Source: Lichenostomus cassidix (lineage: Eukaryota; Chordata; Aves; Passeriformes; Meliphagidae). Taken from it: a stretch of DNA of 64,000 nt. The notes beneath the pieces are model-generated. The model had not been told where the DNA came from, did not search any database, and saw only the letters and a program-made list of their open reading frames with translations. The DNA is taken from the NCBI GenBank assembly GCA_008360975.2, contig CM039211.1, positions 68,476,565-68,540,564 on the forward strand, written 5' to 3'. Position 1 is the stretch's first letter. Every line of letters begins with the position of its first letter. The translations under genes and the position numbers were made by a program. Of the stretch, positions 14,391 through 25,709 are shown piece after piece.

Positions 14391-16830
14391 CCACAAAAAT
14401 CCCCAAACTTCAAAAAGCCCAAAATCACAAGCTTTTTTTCAGATAACAGGGGTAGAGAAAAATATATTACTTATCCTATCTACAGATTTCTGGTAATATT
14501 TTGTTAATTAAGCTCTAAAGCTCTGATAAGCTGCAGTAAAGATTCAAGATCTCAATGGGTCACTTGCTGTGACCAGGACCTGACTCTTGTACAGACCTCT
14601 AAAATTGACAAGCTCATTGAGCTCCTTGAGATATCTTAAATTTCAGCTGCTAAATTCAATTTCAGCTCCAGCTGCAGTTTGGGTGGTGGGCTGTGAAACT
14701 CAGCATTTTGGTACCTGAATGCAATGACTCTCCTGTGCTTTCCCTGGTATGCATCCTTTCTCCTCTCCTCGAGTGAGTCTTGCTGAAGAAGATGAGGAAA
14801 TTGCTTGCTGCACTTATGAGAAAGAGAAATCTAGCTGGAGAATGTCAGAAACAGCTCAGGACAATAAATCTATATGGCAGGAAAAAGAGAGGAAGAGAAG
14901 GAGTGGAAAACAAATTGGAGTTAGGAACTGATGGGAAGGAAAGGAGGGAAAGTAAAAATGGACAGGACAGTTGATGTATCTAATTAAAAATGAATGGGGT
15001 GTGGAACAAGAGGGCAAGAAAAGCCTGAGGATGGATGCTATGCTGGGGGCAGAAACCATTTTGGGCACACAATAAATGCACGAAGGGCAATTATGTTCAT
15101 TGATGGAAATGCTGAGCTTTCAGTGACAGATGAATTCACTACAGCTGGGTTTCGCACGTGCAAAAGGGAGTACAAAGTGAATCACACTGCGAGGTCAGGT
15201 ACTGTCCATTTTCATAGAGTACCTGTGATTTTAAACTTTAATGTCTCAGTGCCTCAGTTTCCCACTATGACATCGAAACAATGAAGAACTGTAAAGTAAT
15301 CCCTGACCTATCCATACACAGAAAAGGAAGCCAATTTTTTAAAAAAGCTTTTTAAAATAAATAAAAGGATCCTTTTAGTGCTTTTCCTCCTCCTCTCCCC
15401 CCCTCAATTAAGATGTATTATGAAGATAATAACCCTTTCACTTATCTAATAGAACAACTTTTTAATATAATGTTTTTTTAAATTCCCCGGGAGCAAAATA
15501 TCTAAGTTAAAAATACACCTCCGTCCTTCACATAAGTATTTAATTATATAAAAGACTTCAGCTTTCAGTTCTACTCATCTCTGCTGCCTGTTTTCCTCAG
15601 AGTCATGTGAGAGGAGCTAGAAATAAAACATAAATCTGTGAAGCTTTCTTGTTACGAGCCAGGGAGCTGCCAGCATGGTGCTCCTTGATGCAACCGGGAG
15701 TGGTGGTTTTTCCGAGACTAACAATTGCAGCATCTAAACTCACTTCCCCAAGCAACCATCAGATGGTAGCAATGCTTGTTTGCTATCTACCATGGGCTAG
15801 ATTCAAAATGGGATGCAGAAACCCAGGCATTACCTCCAGCCCCAGCAGCCACCCAGTCGCCTTTCGAGAGTGCCCTGGTGCTAAGCATTTCGGAGGACAC
15901 GGGGAGCTGCAGACCCGAGTGTTAATGCTGAGGTAGACACTATGCAAAGCAATCTGATCTCATATGCACAGAGTTGTAGCCAATAGCCCCATGCATGAGG
16001 GAACAGATGAAACCCAAGGGAAATGCAGATGTCCTGTCCCTGGGTTTGTTCCCTGGGTTTTGGTTTGCTGCAAAGGAGGACTCCGAGGGGTGTGGAAATG
16101 AAAATAGCAAGAAAATTAGCTTGGGACCTTGAAGCTAACTGTACTAGAGACTCTCAGGGAAATCGATCCAATGTCGCAAAAGGGTGATAGAGCAGACTCC
16201 TGTAGCATGTAGGAGTCCTTGGTGAAGTGATAAAAAGCTTCCTTATTGAAGGCCTGGCCTAAGGTCACTGAAAAGGTCATGGAAAACAGCTGTCTACTAG
16301 GGATACTGTTAGTCAAGCATCATCCTTGAGGCTGAGGACAGGATTCAGTGCCCCTGATTCTAAATGTCACACAGTAAGACACTTAAGCCTGACTTTCCAT
16401 CTGCCTTCCCTGTATAGCCCACAGGGAGACAGAGACACAGAGAGAGAGAGAGAAAAAATCTTTTCCCAGTTCAGATTCCTGACTTGACGTACAGAAAAGC
16501 ATCCTATGAAGGTGTCTGTTTTTCTCCACTAGACAGAAGTGGATCTTGTTTTACTCACTTAGATTTTGGTCCTGATTTTAACTGTTTAAGGTGGTATAAA
16601 TCAATGCCTGTGTTTGCCATTAAAAGGTGCAGTTCCAAACATTTGTTCTTCTTTATTGTCCTAGGCAAAAGGGAAAAAAAAACCCAAACAAAACCAGCTT
16701 TATAATATGTAGACAAATGACATCCTGTCACAAATATCTGTAACCATCATATTTACTTTATTAACAATTTTAAATTAAATTAAATTAGGCCCCTCTAGTT
16801 GCAATTGGTACTTTCATCAGTACTTAGAAT
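14391..16830. other. intergenic DNA, no gene seen
   Basis: No supported gene or recognisable transposon. It contains a short purine run (GA repeats near 16,435-16,455). Frames up to 96 codons show no domain. Confidence 0.5.
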
Positions 16831-16839
16831 CTGTGCCTG

Positions 16840-18110
16840 ATCACTCATGCTATTTTTGCCAGGACTGACTCTTTTGTCATGTGCCACTGCTGCTCTGAAG
16901 TACCTGATCCAGCTGTCCTGGGACAGTTATCTTTTTGGGTTTTTCTAGCTTTGTTGTTTAGTGCTTTTGTGATGGTTTCTTTGGCAAAATGTCCCTTTTA
17001 TTTTGTCACTGTCCCCCTTAGTCTTCCCTAGGTTGCTGAGGTGAGCAGTTCTGGCCCTGGCAGGACTGGCAGCAGAGCACCCTGGTGCAGTGCACAGCAG
17101 GGTTTCCTGCACTGGGGAAACTGGGAGGAGCTGGAATTGATGCTGGATGCCCACAGATCCCGTGGCTTTGGATGACAGGACCCAGGTGGGTCTGGCAGTG
17201 GTGGCCAAGCCTCTACACCTATGAAGCAAGACCTTGGGGAGAGGTAGCAACCAGGAGTGACACCAGCAAGGTGGGAAAACAGGGCATGACACAGCCTCAG
17301 GGCACGGTGTGGCAGCCTGGGTGCAGCTCCTGCAAAAGGACAGGCAAGAAGGGCACTGAAGCCCTGTCAGCTCTACCAGGGGGCAATGGTGTCCGCAGGG
17401 CAGAAAGCCACGACCTCTGTGAGCTCTACAGCTGCTGTGACCAAGGTAGACACCCAGGCACAGCTCTGGGGGAACACCCAGTGCCTGTTGCAGGGTGGAC
17501 CCTGCTTTTATGCCAGTGGGAGGTCTCCCAGGCTGAGAAGCTCCTCTGTTTCATGACAGTGCTCCAGGAAGAGAGGAGTAGTTTGAGTAGTATTAAGGAA
17601 GTGTTAGAGAGAGAGCTACTGGAATTGCACCCTGCCTTCCCTGAGAGATAGATATCTGACAGACAGACAGGAAACATGTCCCTGTCCTCTCCCCACCTGA
17701 CTGAACACAGGGACTGAAGGGACAGAGGGCAGTGGGGATGAGTTCCTGCCCAGCATAGCTGGTGTGTCTGTGGTGGCAGACCAGGCCCACTCCTCAGGGA
17801 ATGCTGATGTCTCCTTTGGGCCCAGTAAACAACATGAAGCAAAAACCCTGCTCTGGTAGGGCCCTTAGATCATTATTCGTTATTTGTTTTCCAGGTGGAC
17901 ACCCATGAAGTCCAACAGCCATCTGGAGACACTTCAGGGCCTTGGGATGGCTGGTTAAGGGATCAGGAGCATAAGCAGTGTTCTCCTCTATCTTTCCAGC
18001 TGCAGGGAATAATGAGGGAATACACAGGAAGAAACATGGTTTGGTTTCTTGAACCACTGGTGTACTGCAATGGATGGCTTTGAGTTCTTCAATAAGCAAG
18101 GAAGCAGAGG
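16840..18110 (+). repeat. GC-richer stretch, possible degenerate LINE 5' region (CR1-like)
   Basis: This block is clearly richer in G and C than its surroundings and directly precedes a cluster of CR1 copies. It carries a 188-codon open frame (17,085-17,651) whose product has CxxC pairs and an acidic, coiled-coil-like C-terminus (LQEERSSLSSIKEVLERELL). Cysteine pairs followed by a coiled coil are broadly what CR1-type ORF1 proteins show, so an old LINE 5' part is my best guess. I do not see the esterase motif of some CR1 ORF1 proteins. An unrelated GC-rich unique sequence is equally possible. Confidence 0.35.
17085..17651 (+). pseudogene. 188-codon open frame, possible LINE ORF1 remnant
   Basis: The product is rich in Gly, Trp and Cys, with CxxC pairs mid-protein (GCSSCKRTGKK) and a helical, Glu-rich end. 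No hydrophobic core, signal peptide or known catalytic motif is visible. It starts at an internal ATG and ends in a normal stop, and no splice context points to a host exon. An overlapping minus-strand frame (17,426-17,842) of similar length shows that stop codons are scarce here for compositional reasons. I do not recognise the protein. Confidence 0.25.
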
Positions 18111-18236
18111 TGGTGAGGTAGCCATGTATGTTTAGGGAGTGTTTTCATTGTCTAGAGCTTAATGACAATTGATAAATTATGGGTAAGAATCAAGGAAAAA
18201 GCCAAGGCAGACAACAGCTAGGACTGGTGGGTGATA

Positions 18237-18741
18237 ATGGGATCACAGAATGGACTGGGTTGGCAGGGATCTTTAAACCCCCCCCAGTTCCAGCCCCCTG
18301 CCATGGGCAGGGACATCTCCCACTAGCCCGGCTTTCCCAGAGCTGGAGGCAGTAGTCAAGGTGAGGTCTCACCAGAGCAGAGCAGAGCAGAGCAGAGGGA
18401 CACCTTGCACTTGATCTTCTTAAACCTCACAAGGATCCCATGGTCCTGGGTGGGAGTCTGCAGCAGACTCCCACGATGGCATCTGCATTATCTGTTTGTC
18501 CCTTGACTCTTACCCAGAGGCTCTCACCTGCACGTTGCCAGCTGTGAGCTCCACATGTTCCAGCCCTTTCATTTCATACAATCCCACCCCTGCACCTCTC
18601 CTGCCCTGCCTATCCCTCCTGTAGCACCTGTAACTCCCCAACAGGGCACTCCAATCTCACCAGGTTTCACTTCAATGCCATTCATTTCAATGCTGTAAAA
18701 TCTCTGGGTTTGAGCTAAAGCTTTGAGCTTATCTTGGGCCA
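18237..18741 (-). mobile_element. CR1 LINE 3' fragment (minus strand), left part
   Basis: It begins with the reverse complement of a CR1 tail (GGGATCACAGAATGGACTGGG), followed by the familiar antisense CR1 3' sequence including CCATGGGCAGGGACATCTCCC and GGTGAGGTCTCACCAGAGCAG. There is an internal deletion near 18,340 and a short (AGAGC)n expansion at 18,374-18,397. From ~18,440 the similarity is weaker. The copy appears to continue after the LTR inserted at 18,746. Confidence 0.7.
18450..18474. other. perfect 25-bp palindrome with 1-nt centre
   Basis: Arms GTGGGAGTCTGC (18450-18461) and GCAGACTCCCAC (18463-18474) are exact reverse complements around a single A. It lies in CR1-derived sequence. 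No gene is attached, and its function is unknown. Confidence 0.7.
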
Positions 18742-18745
18742 ATGG

Positions 18746-19208
18746 TGATGCCAGAGTGATTTTTGCTTTATTTCCTTTATATATTTTTCGCCTTCCCTGT
18801 ACTTTCCCCTACCTTTTTTCCCAGCTAAACAGAGTAAACACTTTCCAGAGCTACAAGCCCCAGGGGGCACAAGGCCCCTCTCTTATCTTGGTTGTTCCTG
18901 GGAACCAAGATTGAGAACAAAATATTCAAGACACATTTTTGTAAACAAGTGCTGCTAGTACCAAGGGTGGGAGACTCCAGAGAAGAGCCTTGACCTGGGG
19001 GAATCTTCATCACCACTTGTCTCTCTAATCAGTGATTTTTATCAATTATGCCAATTTCCTGAAACCTATAAAACTGTTTTCACCCCTGTGGTCGGGCTTT
19101 TGTGGATATTCTTCCATAGCCCATGGAACTCCAATAAAAATCCACTTTTATGTTACCTACTATACTAAAATTATCTCAAGCTTCATTTCCAGGCTGAAAA
19201 TGGCAACA
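18746..19208 (+). mobile_element. solo LTR, class I-like, 463 bp, with 4-bp target duplication
   Basis: The element starts TGATGCC and ends GGCAACA; the terminal inverted repeats match at 6 of 7 positions. ATGG flanks both sides (18742-18745 and 19209-19212). Inside are a good TATA box (TATAAAA, 19067-19073) and a poly(A) signal (AATAAA, 19133-19138) 66 bp apart, the usual U3-R order of an LTR on the plus strand. A 4-bp duplication is typical of gammaretrovirus-like (ERV1) integrases. There are no internal retroviral genes, so it is a solo LTR. It sits between two minus-strand CR1 pieces and so inserted into that older copy. Confidence 0.7.
19067..19073 (+). promoter_or_regulatory. TATA box of solo LTR
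   Basis: TATAAAA lies 66 bp before the LTR poly(A) signal. It is the likely remains of the proviral promoter. Confidence 0.6.
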
Positions 19209-19212
19209 ATGG

Positions 19213-19400
19213 GACAACGATTCAACCAATTCCTTATTCATCTAGCAGTTCACTTGTTGAATCCATCTCAGTTTGGAGAGAAGGATGTTGAGTGGCACCA
19301 CGTCATATGCTCTAGAGAAGTCCAGATAAATGGCATCTATACTGATAGAGTCACCCATCATAAAAGGCCACTGGGATGTTCAGGCAGCCACAGCTGGTCA
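19213..19400 (-). mobile_element. CR1 LINE reverse transcriptase fragment (minus strand)
   Basis: On the minus strand this reads through a CR1-type RT segment with the motif IYLDFSRAYDVV (RT box A, the YxDF region). It is probably the continuation of the CR1 copy at 18,237-18,741, interrupted by the solo LTR. It is non-functional, 5' truncated and has accumulated changes. Confidence 0.65.
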
Positions 19401-19419
19401 GTGATGTGATGGTCAGAGG

Positions 19420-20020
19420 CCACCCTGGGCAAAGCAATCATGGAATAATAGAGTCTTTAGTTCTTGGAGAAGTAAGGAGGATGGGGTCAGCAACATTGAT
19501 GCCTTGGATTTCTGGAGGGCAAATTGTCCTGTTCAAGAGGCTGGGCTTCTCACAGCAAGAAAGACATTGAGGTGCTGGACAGTGTCCAGAGAAGGGCAAC
19601 AGAGCTGGGGAAAGGTTTAGAGCATGTCTGATGTGGAACAGCTGGGAGAAGAAGGATTGTTTAACCTGGAGACATGGAGACCTTACTGCTCTCTAAAAGT
19701 ACCTGGAAAGAAGCGGGGTTTATTTTCTTCTACCAAGTCACAGCAACAAGACAAGAGAAAATAGCCTCAAGTTGTGCCATGGGAGGTTTAGTTTGGGTGT
19801 TAGGGAAAATTTCTTTATGGAAACGGTTTACAAGATTTGGAATAGGCTGTCCAGGGATGTGATTGAGTCATCATACCTGTAGCTATTTAAAAGACATGTA
19901 GATGTGGCTCTTAGGGAAATGGTTTTGTGGTGGACCTGACAGAGCTGGGTTAATGATTGGGCTCCATGTTCTTAAAGGTGTTTTTTCAATATAAACTATT
20001 CTATGATTCTGTGGTTCTAA
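19420..20020 (+). mobile_element. CR1 LINE 3' end (plus strand)
   Basis: Typical sense CR1 3' sequence: GACATTGAGGTGCTGGACAG, later ATTTAAAAGACATGTAGATG, then the tail CTATTCTATGATTCTGTGG near 20,000-20,015. The RT end and 3' UTR are present and the 5' part is lost. It lies head to head with a minus-strand CR1 piece. Open frames across it are decayed. Confidence 0.85.
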
Positions 20021-22600
20021 GGAGACAACTTCATTAAACCACAGGATGGATGTCTGGGGCCTCTTTACCACTTAATATACCTAATTCTCATCAGTAAATT
20101 ACAAAACTGTGGCCCACTGTCAGACTTTTTGATCGCACATGTACTATATTTAGCAAAAATAGATTTGGCATGTCTGATTACCTGTTTAGCCGTAATATCT
20201 CCTTGTAAGCTGTCACAGAAATTAGAATAGTATTCTAGAACAAGCACCTTTTCTTTCCCTCAGTCAGCATGATCAGACCTTGTCAGCTTTGCTCCAGAAA
20301 GTCTTTTCTTTTTTTTGTTTTCCTGAGTCAGTGACATTGGATGTTTTTGACTTGGACTGGACTTATATTTGCAGCATGTATAGCAAGTCTTGACAACTTC
20401 TTGAATGTCAATTTATATTTGGCTAGTTGCTTCATTTTAAATACATCTTTTAGTTTTTTCTTAGGCTTTTCAAGCCTTAACTGGCTCTAGTAGTTTCCCA
20501 AAATTAGTTGCAATGTCTGAGTGCAGCCATGCAGTGGAACAAATGGAAAAAGTCTGAACAAGTTACTTTTATCCTACAAGCTTGTCACCAGGCAGCACAG
20601 TCAGCTTGGTCACCCTGGTGTTGTCTCACCAGGACTGGGATATTATGTTTTACCTCCCAAGATGTGCAGTTCTCTTTCAAAGTTGTTGTTTAGCAAGTAC
20701 AGTATGATTCTTTTCAGGCATTTGTTTGTGCTAAATCAAAGAATAAGCTCAGAGGAAACCTCTGCACTGTGTTCCTTTGCATTTCCAGCAGATGTTCCAG
20801 AGAGAGGCACTGAAGTTTTAAGCTGTCTGCAGACTTCAGTTTTATCTTGTAAATCATATCAAAACAAAACAACAAAAAAAAAAAAAAATTCCAGCATGAT
20901 GATTGGAAGTCATGAGATGGTTACCTGGGGTTTATGGTCAAAATGGAAAGTAGTTGCTTCTTAAAAAATAAATACATGCTGCATTTTACACTTAGAGCAA
21001 CTCATGGCTGGGCCCTTGTAAATGAATGTGTTCTGTTTGCAGTTTTTTACTGAGACTTGATCACATTTTAGCATCCAGGTGGTTTCTTTGCCTGCCACTG
21101 GTTTGGGTAGTTAGACTGGTGGTCAGCTTTCTCTGTTGCTCATCTGCGCAATTTCCCTTTCTTTTGCAGCAGAATGACCAGGGATAACTTATGAAATTGA
21201 TTTAAACACATGAAATTAAATCATGTGGGGTTTTTTTTTCATGTTTGCAGTTTCTTCAGACTGACCAAAGCCATCTGGTTTGGACTTCTAGTGTCCCATG
21301 ACAGAGCCATCACAACTAGCTCTGCAGACCCCTCTGCTGTCCATGGTGTGGCTTGTTTGTGGGGAGCTGGGTCAGGGGTTGAAACCAGCCTCAACATCAG
21401 AGTGTGGAAATGATGCCTCCAAAGATACCCTGAATGTGCAGAGATGTGGAATCACATGCCAAATTTTGGACTTATTAGATAGAATATACTTTGCATTAAC
21501 CCTAACCTTTATTTCTCTGTTTTCAGTCCTATTTTTCCATTTAAGTATGACAGGAGACAATTTATTTTTGCATCTTTGTCCAGTTTGGAAACACCTGAAA
21601 TTGGGAGATATTTCCTTCTCCCCTGTATTCCCATTTGTTCACTTTATTCACTTGAGAAGTCCCATGGCAGTAAGACTACATCAGCTTTTCTTTTAGACTC
21701 CTTTTTAACAAGCTCTGTTTCCTGAGGGTTGCAGTGGCCACAAAGTTCACCTGTGTCCTGAGAAACTCTCTCTCCTCTCTCTCTCTTCTCTCTTCATGGA
21801 TTTCCAAAATTATTCCAGTCCTCTAGGTTGTTTTCTTTTTCTTTTTTTTCCCCCAAGGATGTGACAATTGCCACACAGCAAGCATTTCTGCTAATTGAAA
21901 AATCGTTTGCTTGTGTGACATCATGGAAAGCAGAAAACTTGCAAGAAAGGGTGATGCAATAATTGCTTTTAACTGCTTTTTGGTGACCTTACTGCATAGC
22001 CTGAAGGTGGAGAGTTTCTCCCCACAATTTCTCTCTGGCCCAAACACCTATGACTAATCACAACAATTTTTTCTGAAAGATGAACCCATTTTGATCTTGT
22101 GGATGTCGTCAAAGGGAAGGAAGTGGATATGCATAATGCAGGTGCTGACGATTTGAGCAATGTTTCCCCTCTTGTGGCAGTGACAGGGCTTGTGCTGTGA
22201 TGTGGCTTTGAAAACCCCAGCTGTATCTCTGAGTATGAGACTTCATGAGTCTAAGAAAATTTGTGGAAATTGTATTCTTTTGGCTTGCAACAAGAATAAC
22301 AGAAGCTGATATATATCAGACCCCTATTTTAGCCATTTTTTTTCTGTTGTGTTCAGAGTGATGACTAATGTTTCTTTCTTAATGGACAACAAAATAGGGT
22401 GGATAGAACACAGTGAAAACTTAAATCAAAGACATCTGTGGTTACTAAAAAGTACCATTCGACAGAAGGGAAAGAGTTTGAAAATCTGGGATCTCTTAGA
22501 TTTTTGCCTTTGGTTTAAATGTCAGTCATCAATATGATATTTTTCTGAGTCTATAGAATTTAGATTCCAAGTCTTTAAAATAAGTCAAATTAAATGAATG

Positions 22601-22664
22601 TAAAATAAAATAAAATAAAACAAAACAGTAAATAAAAAAATAATAAAATAATAAAATAAAATTT
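22601..22664. repeat. (TAAAA)n-type simple repeat
   Basis: TAAAA units at the start, drifting to AATAA units. A common microsatellite-like tract. Confidence 0.85.
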
Positions 22665-25600
22665 CTAAACCTTTCTGTTGACTGACCCTGACTCTATCAA
22701 GGGTCTTGTTAGCCCTCACTTGGTTATCCAGTGTAAGTGGGAGAATGTTCAATGATGTCTGTGTAGGGTCAATTCATGCATGAAGATCAAGGCTTCTTCT
22801 CTCTTGAGACAATGTACCTGTCCAAGGAAACTGCAGAGATGTTGAAAGATGTGATTCATGGTTTGAAGAAGCTGAAAGCTATTAATATTTTTTTTTCCAA
22901 ATAATAATAGAAAGATCATAATGTACAAAGTGAAAACCATACATAAAGGACAGCCATCTGTTTGTCTCACAATTTAGAAACTCCCAGAACATTACCCCTC
23001 AAGTAAAATAAGTCAGCTGTGTGCCAAGAAACACAGAAAGAAATTGCTGCTTCTTCATTGTTGGTAAGACTTATCCCCAATTTCAAAAGATAATGTGTTT
23101 TGAGGGAGAAGAGGAACAGGGAACCACTAAGAAGGGAAAATGTGGTGGGCAAAGAATATCCACTGGCATCTGTCAAACTAGGGCAGTTTCCTGTCTGTCC
23201 TACAAGCTTGTGAGTTAAATCAAGTCAGATTTCTCCATTATATTGGACATACTTTACTTTAACCAAGGAACATTCTCAGATGCCTTGAACTGATTTTGTG
23301 GTAAACATAAGCAAACCGAAATAGCTGTTTTATTATAGCTTATTGTGCAAGTGTTGGTTCATAATAAATCATTGTACTCTTTAGAAACAAGCTTGAAACA
23401 AGTGCATAAATATTAAATGGCCCCAGGAATAAAGACATTTTTAGCAAAATTATTGAGTGTGGTTTTCCAAATCCATTGGGTAATCCAAACTCCCTGTAGT
23501 CATTTAAGGACCAACGTGTACTCCCATTTATAGTAATGTAAATCCAATGTAACTCTGTTGAAGTCAAGAGAGTTATTTGAAATTAACATAAAAAAAATAG
23601 TTTGGTCTCTAAAACATAAACAACATAATTGCCTGAAATTCTATCCATTAGGAGAAAAGAATAAAAATTCTATACCTCTGCAGAAATGGGAACTAAAGCT
23701 GTCTGTATTATGTGTGTAAATTTAGGCAAAAAAGATTATACTGATTTCATTCATGTAATAAAGTGCTTATACCCTAATCAGAAACATTGAAGCAGAAGTT
23801 ATTAATTTAAAAAATAAAATGCTATTCTACATTTTAATAATTCCAGCAGAAAAAAGAAGAGGACGAGGTCTGTGGCATTTGTAAAGTGGAGATATTCAGA
23901 CCAATTTTGCTGCTTGGAGACCTCTCTGCTTTTAGAAGGAAATAATAGAAAAAAAGGCACAGTCAGTTTCTGATACTCTGTGGATCTCCCACATCACTAG
24001 GGATTGTCCCTTGGAGATGGCTATGTTGTGCCTCAGTTATCCAAATCCTTAATCACAGCTGCTCAGAATATTCTTGTCTCTTCTTTTACAGACACCTACA
24101 GGATAAATTTTGCCTATGTGATGGGTGGGCAGAAATTGGAAACAGCTGAGTCCATGAGACACATGAAACTGCAAGGTATCCATCTGCAGAACACCAATTA
24201 GATTACAGTCCTGAGAGCATAAAGGAAAGACCAAAGACCTAGGTGTCCCCTTGCAGCCCATGGCCGTGGCTTGGGGGACTCCCTAAAATGCAAACTATTG
24301 CCTCAGAGCAGCACTGACACTGAGAGTGAGCAGAGACCAGGCAGTGTGTCCTGATCCAGTCTGGAACTGCTGGCAAGGGACTGTCAGGATGGAGAGGAGT
24401 CCTGTCGCTGAATATCTTCCCATTTACTCCTGGACAGCAAATGGAAGTTCTTTAGAGCTCTTCTGCCAGGAGATGCTCTTCTTGTTGAGCTGCTGCGAGA
24501 AGAAACACACTGGTGAAAAAATTTCTTACTCAGTGATGGAATTATAGATCCTGTTGGAAGGAAGAGTGGAAGGAACACACCAAGCAGTATCACCTTCCCC
24601 TTACTGTATTTAATTGTATATTCATAAGCAGTTTCAGCTGAATTCAGCCCAGCAGGTCTGTACCACAGACAGGTTTTACAAAAAAATGTGCACTAAAGCA
24701 CCTGGGGTGCTTCTGCCCAGGATCATCACTTGAGGTCCAAGCAGGGCCCCAAGGTGCAGTGTGGAACCTCTCAGAGCACAGCCAACACCACTGCTGAAAC
24801 CTCCCCTGCTAGGACACGACTGCTGACTTACTCCCTACCCTGCTATCCATCAGGAACAGACTCAGTCGCAACTACAGGGGACAGGGGACGACTTCAGGAC
24901 ATTGTGTCGTATATTTGAGTGCTTGATTTATGAAACACAGCGAAGGCAAAACAAAGCTGGAATGACTTGTCTGTAGGAAAGCTCCCTGTGCTTCAGCTAG
25001 GAGACGTGCCTTTTAATGCAACCTCAAAACATTCATAATAAAATGGAACAATTTGTATTGTATTCAATAATGTTTTCGAGGGACTGTCAACCTCTGTCTG
25101 CAGGTGCCTTTTCTTACAACATATAATCTAAAACACTCATTCCCCCCTCCCCAATAATCATACAACAGAGATATGCATTACAGAAAATGTGTATAGGTTT
25201 GCTTCTATTATAGTCATGATCAAAAGGCTATGATATATTGAAATATTTGCTTTGTACAAATACATCTGTTATCAGAGGGTTTCTTAACATAAATGGTGTA
25301 TTTTCTATAATGTGCTCCTTCTAATGAATGGTTTGGCAAAGGCATGAGAACCGAGCTATGTGGGGAGAATGCAGTAATTTCTCTTTAGCGTGCAGGAATT
25401 CTGAATACAAGTAAATGCATGCCAAATTTTATTGCTTCTAAATCTGAATAATTGTATTTCTGAGCTGTGCATCTGGGTAGATAATAAAGCCACAAAACAA
25501 TTTAATGAAACATATAAAAAATCAAATGACATTACTAAATATTATAATATGCAGAAAATATATTTTGCATATTGTCACCTAATCTTTCATCCACATACTC

Positions 25601-25688
25601 ACAAATAATGCAGCAATAATTGAAAGTCTTATTATCCATCTAGGTAATTGAGACCAAATTTAACTTGTTTCCTTTTCTTTTTGTTTGC

Positions 25689-25709
25689 GTGTGTGTGTGT
25701 GTGTGTGTG
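25689..25709. repeat. (GT)10 microsatellite
   Basis: Ten uninterrupted GT units plus one G. Confidence 0.95.

Noticed and set aside
14176..14496. Lys-rich and Phe-rich frames
   Set aside because: By-products of poly(A) runs.
20521..20964. 147-codon plus-strand frame
   Set aside because: It ends in a poly(A)-derived Lys run, and nothing about it resembles a known protein.
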